This document shows positions 36,373 through 47,940 of a stretch of 64,000 nt of DNA, piece after piece. Under the pieces are notes generated by a model, which worked only from the letters and a program-made list of their open reading frames with translations, was not told the origin of the DNA and made no database searches. Origin of the DNA: Clavelina lepadiformis (lineage: Eukaryota > Chordata > Ascidiacea > Aplousobranchia > Clavelinidae); assembly GCF_947623445.1 (NCBI RefSeq), contig NC_135248.1, forward strand, positions 12,223,820 through 12,287,819. The letters run 5' to 3'. Each line of letters opens with the position of its first letter. Within the stretch, counting starts at the first letter, position 1. The position numbers and the translations under genes are program-made.

Positions 36373-37017
36373 ATTGAAAAGTAGTCCTATTACAGTATTA
36401 AGTATTAAAATTGTATTACAATCCGATAAATAAATAACTCCAGTATGTGAACTAAAGACATACAATAGTAGGTGTTACAAATATCTCGATTTTTCGTGTT
36501 TCCTTAATTTTGAATGTGTTTCAGATTTCATATAAGAAATGCATTGATTTCTTTGTTGTTTAAAATGTGTTTCAGAACGTACCTTGAGTCCATTTTCGAA
36601 CTGTTCACGATTGTTTTTTCGTTTATTTTTTTGCATTTTTATTAAAGCGTGTCCTTACACCACTATGAGCGCCTAATAAACAAAAACGAGGAAAGTTGTC
36701 AGTTGATAACACTGGTCAACACGATTTTTGCGACAGACTGTGTTGGGGTCTTTTTTACCTAATTTTGGGGCGCTGAATCCGAATCTGGCATTATTTTTTT
36801 TCTATCACATCACGTTTTTGAAATAATATATATGATCAATATAAATAATACCGCAAATCAGAAACCGCCTTGAAATGTAGAGGTTGTTTTAATCAAAACT
36901 GCTGGAACGCTTAGTCATGCAAAACACGAACACAAAGCCTCGAAATCATTTAAAAAACATCACTATAAACTAGCCGTTGAACAATCAATGTATAATGATA
37001 CAGAAATGCCACAATCT
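36373..37017. other. Gene-free stretch between two fossil elements
   Basis: AT-rich, nothing recognised; may be the untranslated remains of either neighbouring element. Confidence 0.4.
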
Positions 37018-37941
37018 TTAAGAGCTCGAAAATTTTCGTTTTAATGGCTTTCGCTTATAGGTAGTGGTGTAATTTTCTCTCTTCAAGTTCCAGCAGTAAT
37101 CTGACATCATGTGGCAGTCCCATCGGCCTTGGTAGCGCTCTTCCATAACTCTAATATCTTGGTGAAAGCGCTTACCTTGTTCTTCACTGACGTCCCAAAG
37201 GTTTTCAGGAAAGTAATCTAAATGATTTTTCAGAAAATGTAGCTTTATGTTCATATTGCATTTCATCTCTTGCATGCTGAATAACATTTGTTTTAAGAGG
37301 TCTCGATAGTTTTCTGCCTTTCTGTTGCCAAAGGAGTTACTAACAACTAAAGAAAAAGAATTCCAAGCCCTTGCTTCAACTCTGTTTATTGATGCTGCAA
37401 AGTTTGGATCTCTGAGCAGCTTCCTTATTTGTGGGCCACTAAAAACTACAGCCTTTTTCTTTCTTTTCTTCACTGAGACTTGGGAAGGCTTAGCAGATGT
37501 ACTTAAAGCAATCTCCATTGTGATCAAGAACCTTAACTCCAAAGCATTGTGATCAAGAGCCTTAGCATATCATTTCATTGCCCCAAGTTTGATTGGAAGT
37601 GGCAGCAGGATGATCTTCTTGGTATCTACTAACGGGTTATGAATGATATTTTTCTATGCAGGTGTTAAACTGCTCCTTTCTGGCTACTTATCTTTTATCC
37701 AATGCTCATGTATGGCTCTGCTATCCCAGTAGCAGAGAAAACAAGGGTTTTTGGTGTAACCACCTTGCTGTCTTAACAGAAGGTTCATTATTTTTATGTC
37801 TACACATAATGCCCACGCGCAGCCATGATCACTGTACTTCAGTGTTTCCAGCACATCCTTAATGTTTTCATACGTCTCCTTGAGTGTCACAGAATGTCCT
37901 ACTGGAATCGATACATATTTATTTCCATTGTGAAGTAACAC
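37018..37941 (-). mobile_element. Fossil of a dispersed transposon-like protein family
   Basis: Two open stretches on the minus strand belong to one protein family that I recall as a high-copy, transposon-like gene in many invertebrate genomes. The upstream part (37941-37684) has YVSIPVGHSVTLKETYENIK and GGYTKNPCFLCYWDSRA. The downstream part (37542-37018) has FSGPQIRKLLRD, LKNHLDYFPENL and GKRFHQDIRVMEERYQGRW, DYCWNL. The element class is not settled. It is broken, with at least one large interruption between the two parts; no terminal repeats were found. The charged start KKRKKKA resembles a nuclear signal but may be accidental. Confidence 0.6.
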
Positions 37942-39257
37942 GCGCTTCAGTCTTCGTTTTGAGCTCTCAATTTTCTTTTACATTATACGAATAATGTTAT
38001 GTTTATTGTTGACAATGTTTACGTTTTACTAAAGAGCAGGGTGCTGTCACAAAAATCATTGGCCTTTTAAGTCTCCAGGGCAGATGTATACAAATAAAGA
38101 CGGTAACTCAGTATTGAGCTACCAAACGTGATGTATAAACCAAGCGCGGTGTATAAAGATAGTAACTAAGTAATAAGATACGAAAAAAAAATGAATGCGT
38201 CCACATATATTTTCGAAATTCGAAAAGAGGTCCGTGATTGAAAAAAGATTGAAAACCACTAGATTAAGGTTTACTGAAAACCCTGTCATTCTGTGTTACA
38301 ACAAAACTTCCAGCCGAGGTTTCATCATAGGTGATTTCAATAACAATATTTGATTTGTTGCTGTTATACGTTCACCGTACCGTCATTAACGAAAGTCAAA
38401 ATTTGATCAATTTATGAAATTGGGGAAAATGCGCAGCGAAAAAACCTGACGTGATAGAGCAATTCTGAGCTGAGAATTGGATTTAGCAACCAAAACTTAG
38501 CCTAAATCAATCATCAAAGTTCATGCAACAAAAATTTTTTTGTTTTTGTAGACCAGTGTAATTAATCAAGCTGTAATAGCCTGACTGCTTTGTCTGCAGC
38601 AAAAAAATGCATACGCAAAACAATCAAGTTGGTATGCAGGCCTGCAATGCCCTACATGAATACATTATATCAATAAGCTTGAACAACGAACAGAAAACTG
38701 TATCTGCAGGATTTCTGTTGCAAACGAAATTTGCAAATTAATTAGTTTTATTATTGCTTTTAACAACACTTGCGCGCCAACATGCAATATTAACTTCACA
38801 ATAATATTTTAATAAATAAAACAATAAGTTTCGGTGAAATTAATGAAGTTTTACTCAAATTTGCCAAATTTGTTGTACAACACCGCTAAAGTTATTCTTG
38901 CTGCTGGACGAATCTTTGACAATAAGAAATCAAAAAATTTATTAACATTGTGCGTAGTAGAACAATGTTGGTCAATGTATTGCCCTAATTTTGTTTAAAT
39001 ATTGTAGTTATTGTTTAGCTGGTTTGGCTATTGCTGATGATTTAGACTCAAAAATCGCTTTCAAATTATACGTAACTGCTCATCAAATGTCCGATTTGTG
39101 ACAAAATAGCCTATGCCCTATATATACTGTTATTAAAAATTTTATCATTTCATGGTTGAAATATTAGGTATAATTTTTGTATGTAAACTTGAACAATTAG
39201 TAAATTAACGAGTGGAAACTATACCGCGCTTAAACGTTATTACTGCATGAGCGAAAA
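37942..39257. other. Gene-free stretch with a solitary hAT-like end
   Basis: About 38243-38264 (GATTGAAAACCACTAG) resembles a right hAT terminus, preceded by GGTCCGTGA as in other copies, but I found no matching left end. Otherwise nothing. It includes the 3' flank of the glucose transporter gene that ends at 39258. Confidence 0.35.
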
Positions 39258-42200
39258 CTAAAAGTTGTCAATTCCATCCCGAAACATTGAAGTTCCAAGA
39301 GAAGAATCTGTCAGAGATAAACCCTGACGGGATCTAGAAGAACTTGCTGAATTCTGATTAGAGCAAGAAGCTTCATCAAAGCTGGATGCTGTTGGCTGAA
39401 TGCCTTTCGGGTTATGCTCCACCGCGCTGCAAAGAGAAGCTTGTCTCAGATCTATTTCCATCGGCTCAGATATGTCCTCTTGCGGACCTCTTGTTGCAAG
39501 TTTTGGGTCGTAAACGCCTTTGGGTTGTGTATGATGCTCATCTTGCTGTTCTGTGTCGCTAAGTTCTCCATCATGACTAGGTTGTATAAGCTGGAAAAAG
39601 TGATGGGTTCTAATTTTAAAAAAAAACGAGACCAGTATCGGGTTATCCATCTCGTACCTAGTATAGTAATTTACCCAATTAGTATAGTAGCCTAATTTAT
39701 TTAATATAACTTAGTACCATAGTAATTTAATATGTTTTTTTTATCAGCTCAAGTACCGATCACGAAACAAGGAATTGGGAATATATATGTATATAAATAC
39801 ATAACTTCAACCTTCAATATAAAAATATTGCAAACCAAGTCTTACAGAAAGTTGGCAAAGCACTATGTATTTATAACAAAAATCAAGAGAATAACTTATT
39901 CTTATAACATAGCCTACTCATATATTTAGCAGCCCGAAAATTACAAAAAAAAATAACAAACCTGTTGTCTATCTTCGTCTCTGGAAAGTTGCGTTTCTGG
40001 AACTTCTTCCGGTTCATGGTGCTCGTGAATCTCTCGAAAAGATTTATTTTTTGTCTCTGGTACGTCTTGGACAAAAGCGCACGCCATGAAGCAAATAATC
40101 ATGAAAAAGAACACTGCAGTACCGAGTGCTATGCGCAATTCCTGGAAACATGTGGCATGGATTTGGTGGAACTATCACTATGTACATATAACTACTAAGA
40201 AAGCAAACATAATCATCAGAAAGCCAATCTAGCATTGAAGATAACTTTCATAGTTTGCTACCGTTTGTTCGAAACCGATTTCTATCCCCGAGAAAACCCA
40301 AAATATAAAAGTCATTGCTGTCCAGTTAAGCAGATGACCAATGGTTGATGCGGCTGACCTTGTTGACTGTCGGAAGAACTCCACCGGTATTGCCCATGTT
40401 GCCGGGCCTATATACATGACAGTGATGTCAGCAGAAAATAGCTACATTGTTGTTTTTGCTACTCCATCAACAAAAAATAATGGATGTTTTGTTTTTCATT
40501 TCAAAAAATTTGATTGTTCACAAAAAGGTGAAATGTTGGATTGTTTAATTAAAGTGTCGGTGCTGTATGGAATAGACTGAACCATATGTCCACAACTAAT
40601 ATGACAACACTATAACATACCAGGCCCTATAGCAAACCCGACGATATATCCGATCATGCTGGCTAGCCCTAATGGTTCGTATCGAACAAGAATAGCTACA
40701 CCCAAAGGAATGCAGCAAATTCCGGCAAATCCATAACCCACAAGCAAAAGACGACGTCTCCCGACTGTTTCTATCAGGAAAATCTATCAAATAAAAATAA
40801 ACTTTTACGTAGGCCTCGTGCAATATCGTGAATACTTTCATCCGTTGTCGCAAAGTAGGCTACTGTATGTATTGTGCATGACTTTATAAAGAATATCTAT
40901 GGCGCCCGGGCTAAGTGGTAATAGCCCCAGAAATTATTTGTTCATAACCTATGTACTTTGTTGTATACGCATCCGCTTGAATTTCATGCAAATTGACTGC
41001 GTTTTTATAAAGAAATCCTATCATTTTGTACGCAAACACAAGCAGGCAAGTTGTACCGATAATGAAGACGTGAAAACGTTGACTGAGCACACGATGACTC
41101 CTGTTTTACGTCTCTGCTCAATGAAGTCGTCTAAGTTCCCGTTTTCCGGTACCAGGGTTTTTACAAAGAACAGTATCTATAAGCAAAAATTGAAATCGAT
41201 GTAAGCGCGGATTTAAATAAAATATAGTATAGTCAAGAAAATACAAAACAAAAACAAAAATACTAAACACTACCATCTTCATAACACACAGCGATGTGAG
41301 TTATGGAATACACGATAAAAACATTTCCCTGCTAAAGCTGATCCCCTGCCAAGAACCATAGGTAAAAACGGTTGCTGTGGAAATAAGTTTGCTTAAAACA
41401 AAATTAACTTACCGCATAGATTCCGCATAATTGTTGCAAAATTTCAGTAAGTGCAACTATTTTCAAATGCTTTCTTAATTCCAATTTTCTCCGCAGCTCA
41501 CGTTCCGAAATTTCCTGGTTGACATCGGTCGTATTGTCTTGACTTTCGTAAAGTTGACTATTTGTAAGAAGCTGACTATTTTCTCTTTCCGATTCCATCT
41601 CCCTGCCCATCTCTTCCAACTCCTTCTCGATTTCGTTTGTTCCGCGAAATTTCTTTAAGGCTGTAATTCATAATAATAAATATTATGCAGTAGCTTGTAA
41701 CTGTGAAACACGCATAAAGGCTGGAATAATTCTTGCTTGCATATTCTTCAGTGTAGGACAGATACTGTGTACAACACAATTCTTTGTTTTATATTCAGAC
41801 AATCACAATTTACCTCTTTCGGCGCCATTTCTCCATCCATGGTTAATGTAGAGAGCTCTTGGACTGTCGGGAACCAAAGGAAGGACAAGGAGTTGTAAAG
41901 CTGATGGAAACACCGTGAAAGCAAGGAGGGAACGCCAACCTACCGACGTGCATAAATAATCTTGCCAAAAGCCAAATATTTGCGCAGTGAGCAACCCTAT
42001 AAATTAAAAATGCATTAACCATAAAGTTCGACAAACACAAAAGGGTCTATATATATATAATATATATAAAAATTATATAAAAAATATATAAAAATAAAAA
42101 TATATACAAATATATATGAAATAAATTATAATTTTGAAACATGCAGGTAAAGGGGAGAAAAATGGAAGCAAGAAAGTTTTGACTACACCATTGCCATCAT

Positions 42201-44079
42201 ACCTATCGTATTATAATGCATATAACCTTATATAATAGTTTGGGAGCCTAAACATAACATACCACACATACACCACTTATTTCACATGCAATAACGGAAG
42301 ACTACATTAATAATGTGAATGTATTCAACAATTAAATCTTCTTAGCTTTCATTTGATGTCCAATAAGCCAAAGGGAAAGTTATTGGAACGATTTTTGCAT
42401 TGATGCAACTTTCTTGGAAATTGAAAATATACACTATAGTAAAGACTTACAGTGGCGTAAAACTTCTGAAAAAGGTAATGAAAAGAATGAAGCAAAAATC
42501 AAGGAGAGGATGAGTTATTTTAACATTACCAGCCATGAAAATATGACCGGTTTGGGGACAATCCATAGGATAAAATAAATGTAACAGCAATTTGTTATAT
42601 ACGTGTAGAAGTACGTAGAACTTTTCCCTATCTGTTTATAACTATATGGTTAATGCATACTACCAAAATATAATGCATGTTACCGAGAGCGACAGAGAGC
42701 TGTGAAACAGTGATCATAGCTCCACGTATCTCCTTCGGCGATATTTCTCCTATGTAGAGAGAAACTACTCCAGTAGCTAAACCTGTGGGGAAAAGCTGGT
42801 ACTGGATCTTAATTGTGTAGTATAGCATGATAAGAATTATTTTATATCAAACAGAAAGTGTTTTTCGTATGTCCGCTTTTTTCTTATTCTTACCTGCAAA
42901 TATGCCTTGTATCAATCGTGCGACAATGATAGTTGTTAGGGTAGTGCTCTTGTAAATCATGATTGCTCCAACGATTGAAAAAGGATTCATACTGATAAGC
43001 GTTCCTCTTCTGATATAGGAAGTCGAGTTCATTATTGAAAAAAGTCAAGGCTGTTGCATTGTTGGAATCGCTATTATGGCAAAGCCATCATAATCTGGCA
43101 AAACATGTTTTACCTCCCCAATTTTCTGATGCAAAATCCTATCAAAGTTGAACCAATCATACCACCAATGGGGTATATTGACACGGTCAGTAGCCAAAGA
43201 AACGTCACCTTGCAATGGTCATAAACACAAGTTTGGTTAAACGATTGCGTTGTATTTGATCCAAGCACCTAAAATGATTTAACATCATCATTTAATACTA
43301 ATGTGAGATTTACGGTATTAATGTTATCATTATTATGTTGTTATAATATTACACTATAAGAAATTATACTGATACGTAGTACTTTGAGAAGCGGGTATTC
43401 TTTGAAACTCTATATATAAATCAAAAGATTGATCTCAAACATCTTTTAACAACTTACAGAGAAAATTCCCTTTTCCGGGTTCGTCGTTATTTGGTGACCA
43501 TCAGCTCTTGTGCAGTTTGTGGTGTGGTTTAGAAATTGACCTTGTATTATCTGATTATATCAAACATAAAGTATATTTATTCGTATTGGTGAGAAGTTCT
43601 TTACGGGCAATAAAACGTGCTTCCAATGATTCTACAAGGGTAAGCATTCGTTCTCTTGCGTTTTTGTAGTTTGGCTTAACCAAATTTCTTTGTACCATCC
43701 AGTATAGTTGGAAGCGAAATCAGCTTAAAAGTATTAGAAATGCTTTACGAAGTAAGCTAGTATCGTAAATATCTAAACATAGTAGGGTATTAGTAGCAAA
43801 GTCAGACTTTCAATGTCTTCTATTACCTGGGCATTCGGGGTAAGGCTTACGACGGCCATGTTATAACCTGCTTGAAACGTACTCAGTGCAGCGGCAAGTA
43901 CGGATACAACCAAAGTAAATGTGATCCCTTTGTGCTGAATGCAAAACATAATAACATAACAACATTTCTGAGACGAATACAAGCGTATTAAGACTTTACA
44001 CATCGCTGCTTTAAAACTTTCCGGTTTGTTTCTTTATCTTTTCTTTAATATAAAAAGGACTTACTCTATACTCTGACAT
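39258..44079 (-). CDS. Facilitative sugar transporter, GLUT/SLC2A family (paralogue A)
   Basis: Thirteen exons: 44079-44065, 43934-43827, 43550-43458, 43268-43114, 43009-42894, 42782-42684, 41996-41814, 41660-41413, 41176-41057, 40783-40621, 40407-40262, 40141-39962, 39590-39258. Total 1959 bases, 652 residues, against about 500 for most GLUTs. A plasma-membrane MFS carrier with twelve helices. Signatures in order: FQAGYNMAVV (helix 1), RKLGRRG (loop 2-3), RLIQGIFAG, GEISPKEIRGA, PDSPRAL after helix 6, QQLCGIYA (helix 7), ETVGRRRLL (loop 8-9), GPATWAIPVEFF (helix 10) and VPETKNKSF after helix 12. The first outside loop has NHT, NCT and NTT/NQT glycosylation sites. Extra length lies in the 6-7 loop (acidic, Glu/Asn-rich) and a Ser-rich, presumably regulatory 130-residue tail. 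Head-to-head with paralogue B. The exact substrate cannot be read from sequence. Confidence 0.93.
42045..42125. repeat. AT microsatellite in a GLUT A intron
   Basis: A run of TATATA and AAATATAT units inside the intron between exons 6 and 7 of GLUT A. Simple low-complexity sequence. Confidence 0.8.
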
Positions 44080-44728
44080 GATGCACCCCCAGTGGTGATG
44101 ATTGTAGAAGTTCGGTTTAATGATTCACTTAAACACGGTTTGGTTTAAGAAGAAAAGCATAAATTAATAATTTTATAAGCGTAAAGCGATACACACTATA
44201 ATTAGTTTTAGCATTCAATTTTTGTTGCAGTTTTTAAACGAAATAAACAACGACAAGTAAAATGGACCTCACTTATGGACTAATTTATCAGCTTTCGTTT
44301 AACTCTGTAAAAAACAAAGTTTCTGAAACGTCTTCAACTGAGTTTTAAGTTTGCATAAGAAGATACACCGTCTAACCGTTCGCAGCAATCGAGCATCTAA
44401 CTTTCACAAAATCATTCCACCAACTTATAATCGATTTGTCATATATCCTAACTTAAGCCTATCCTAACTGAAGTCAATAGCATTGGTAAGTTTCTCCAAA
44501 AACACATCTTATATTGTTTGTGCAAAACGCAGATAGGTGTAGCAAACTGCATTAGGCAAACACGTGTTCGTTTATTCAGGGTCACGTGATATTTACATTT
44601 GTCAAGTTGCTGGTTCATTCACCTTTCAAAGTGAAAACCAGGTACGTGTGTTATCGATCCATATTTAGGCAACGGTGCAAAAAAGGACAGCGATTAAGTA
44701 ACCTAAACTTATTGTTGTGCACCACCCT

Positions 44729-44895
44729 AAATCACGCATGCATTTACCGAATCACGTACATTTGGCAAATCGAGCATGCATTTACCGAATCACGTACATT
44801 TGGCGATTCATGTACATTTAGCGAATCATGCACTTTTAGCAAATCATCTATATATTTGACGATCCATGTATACTTGGCAATTCATGAAGACGTTA
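44729..44895 (+). repeat. Minisatellite with units of about 18-20 bases
   Basis: Repeats of the form AATCACGTACATTTGGC, AATCATGCACTTTTAGC and similar follow each other eight or nine times; the first four units are two near-identical doublets of about 38 bases. Units decay to the right, to about 45060. A 156-codon open frame across it is a by-product of the repetition. Confidence 0.75.
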
Positions 44896-47123
44896 TGCTA
44901 TTCATACGTTCTTTTATAGAATCAATTTGTGTTTTTAGGAATGATGTTGATTCAGCAATTTGGGTATGTTTGTCTAATCACGCATGTATTTTGCAAATCG
45001 GTTTGCCCATTTTTGATTTACGAAGACTATTTTCCAATCATTTGGCCATTTTATAATTCATAGTATAAGTTACATGATTAAAAAAACGGACATTTGATTA
45101 ACTAAACAGCAACCCGATTAAAGAAAACACCATTTGCCATTAGGCATTGTAACTTGCCAACAGCCAGTTTGCTTTGCAATTGTTATACCTGACTGAAATT
45201 GTCGTGCTTTGATTTAAAAAAATCAAGTTTATAAAACTGTGGTATAATTGTAAATGTTGCAAAACCATTTTAAAAATTGGCATATGAATCGTGCAACGGC
45301 AATCACAGAAAAGCCCGTTTGAATGCCGGTCGTGACGTTTGGCTTGTTGTTTCGTGATTGGAATCTATCAAATTACGTTTGATAACCTTCCAACCAAAGT
45401 ATGAAAACAAAACATAATTTGCAAAGTTGCGATACAATTTAACACTTTGCTATTTTTGCGGCGTTGGCGTTCCATATTTTTGCAATTCCAACTCAGTTCA
45501 TTGTAATTTGAGAAAGGTGTGCTGTGTTAAAACGTTAGATCATATACCTGCTAATTGGTGTTTACTTCCAAAATAGCCATAAAATAACCATGTTATAAAC
45601 GCCTGTAAACGTACTGCTGCGTAACGATTAAGATAAAAGTAAGTCACAAGTTCTACAAAAGAAGGTATAGGCATCGTGAAGCCAGAAATAAATTTATGAA
45701 ATCCTGTAACGAAAACAAAACTAGCTTAGGCCTACATGCAATATGCAAGGCACAAAACTTTACATTCATTAAACTGTGTGACGTCACGCGGTCCTTGCCC
45801 ATGCTGTGTTGATTTCCTTCAGCCAAGACAAAGTAATCCAGACTTCTGAGTTTCCTTATTGCCTTTCTATTTGTTAGTTGATGGTCGTGGCAGGTTGTAA
45901 AAAAACTCGGAAAGTGTTAAAACCCATTCTAGTTTGCTCGAAGCATAAAGATGAAAGTTTAAGCGTATTTGTTCAAATAAAACAAAAGTTTCTGATATTC
46001 CTTTAACGTAGCGTTAAGACAACATGCCAACACAAGCAATAAACTACGGTTATAAAGCAATGTCAGCAAAAGACTATTCTGGGAAAGAGCCAGTTCGTAT
46101 TGCCGTTAATGCTGATGCATTAACGTAATGCACCTTTTGAATCTTAGCTTCACAGTACGAAAAGGTTATTACTTATTAGTATTACAGTTTCCCTTGTAAC
46201 CACGTTTACGTGTGAAATGGTACTGGCTATATCATTGTGTTCAGACCGGTCGGTACAATTAGTCACAGCTGTACACAAGTACTAGTTTTCAGTTTCTAGT
46301 ACAAGTACCAGATCAAGTGGCAAGTACTCGATGTAGGTACTCGACTACTTCGGCTTGAAACTACAGAAGAAAGATTTTAATTTCTTCGTAATCAATTTTC
46401 CCTGTTCATAGAGAGCATACAGTTGCTGTCTGATAACATTTTGAGTTGTTGAACGTGGTCTTATAAATCAAAAAGGTAATAAGAAAAAATTTGGATAGAT
46501 GATCGGTCATATATTGTAGCTCATGCTGATACATGATTTAATAAACCTATTTAGGAAAGATTAACATAGCCTACAATAAAAAGTCGACTATATAAAAAGC
46601 AGCTTTAAAGGTTATGAAACAATAATATATCCACAGCAACTAGTGCAGTTAGTTCAACTTTGCAGTGCTATAAAATTACTGTAATCAAGTTTTGCGATAT
46701 TTCTTTGCAGCTGATCTTATCCGGAATAGCTACATTTTGTAAAAGTAAAGCTGTCACTTATTCACCGGACATAATGAAGCGTTTAAACTTTAAATCTACC
46801 TTTCACGTTTCTTCGTTATTTTAACTGAAAGGTACAACATGGTAAATCAAACCTAACCAAAATCTATTTGAAATCGTTGCAACAACCTAACTCATATAAC
46901 CGTTTTGCGGTAAGGTCATTGCTAGTAATTTGGAGTCGACAAACATTTGTTGGCGCAACGTAACGCAACATCGCTGCAACACTTCGGCTGAAATTTGCGG
47001 ATAATTATTATGAATGCAACGAAAACTAGGTAACTGGCTGATCGGCGTTTTTCAGACTCGAAACGTGTCTGCAGAAATAATTTGTGTAATTCGTGTGGCA
47101 TTAGGGATTGCTAACCTTATTAC

Positions 47124-47534
47124 TAGTGCTGTGCCTCGAGGAAGGTTATTCGGGTTCGTGCGAACCCGAATGTCATGAAGGTCGACACGAACGAATCCCG
47201 AATCTATTCGTATTAGAACCAAACAATAAAATTTCCTTCAAAAGCTGTCAAGTCTTGCTTCTAAAATGACGTAATCGATAAACAAATCGCGTTCTTTCGA
47301 AAAATAGTGTTTAAAAAACGATCGAAAAAGCAAAATCGTTAGGAAAACGACCTTCGTTGTAAGTACTGCTGACTCTAGTTTAGCTTTGTCGGGAAACTAG
47401 ATCATCATTTACAACAAAAGTTAGTAAATGTATAAGTAATATTGTATTCGGGTTCGCCATTGTTGGTATTTATGTTCGCCCGAATCTTCCATAAAGGCGA
47501 TATTCGAGTTTGGGTTCGTATCGGCCCATCCGTA
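47124..47534. mobile_element. hAT-type MITE with perfect 8-bp target duplication
   Basis: Flanked on both sides by CTTATTAC (47116-47123 and 47535-47542). The ends are inverted but diverged: TAGTGCTGTGCC at the left against TACGGATGGGCC read from the right. Inside both ends are copies of ATTCGGGTTCG and its inverse (CGAACCCGAAT), a subterminal array. 411 bases, no coding sequence. An 8-bp duplication indicates the hAT superfamily. Confidence 0.8.
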
Positions 47535-47940
47535 CTTATTACTATAAAGTGAAGTAGTCTTCCTATTCAGTCGTACTATTTGTAATGATAGTTGCTATCC
47601 ATGTCATTACTCCAACTTGTTAATATTTAACTATACAAAGCTAGACTGTTTCCAAGTGAGTGAACAAAGTATATAGCCAAATGCTCTCTTTTATGATTCA
47701 GTGATCCAAGCTTTTTTAGCCTTCAGTTCAAGTTGACCGCAGACGGCCTTAAATCTTACTGAATTCAACATAAGGTCGATAAAACGAGAACTAGTCAAAA
47801 TTATTGTTGGAGTGACTAGTAGGCTACTGTACCTGCCGCCTTGTGAGTAGTTAACTTGAGAAGTTTTTGAAGCTGGTCAATATTGAAAGCTGTCAAAAAC
47901 TGGGATTTTAAGAACAGCAAGCTCGCGCAGTTTCGTCGAC

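Larger units (their letters stand above)
44080..47940. promoter_or_regulatory. Shared 3.9 kb spacer between two divergent GLUT genes
   Basis: No gene recognised inside. Both neighbours start here with a 15-base coding exon, so promoters of both must lie in or near this spacer or in their first introns. It contains a minisatellite (44729-44895), a perfect CRE palindrome TGACGTCA (45779-45786) with GCGG after it, and a hAT MITE (47124-47534). About 46258-46350 has repeated CAAGTACT/GTACTCG motifs that resemble the inside of a hAT element, without recognisable ends. That this is a shared control region is inference. Confidence 0.4.

Noticed and set aside
38243-38264. Solitary hAT right end next to the fossil at 37018-37941
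   Set aside because: No left end found, and the neighbouring protein does not look like a hAT transposase, so I do not join them into one element.
44586-45056. 156-codon open frame as a gene
   Set aside because: Its body is produced by the minisatellite at 44729-44895; repetitive translation only.
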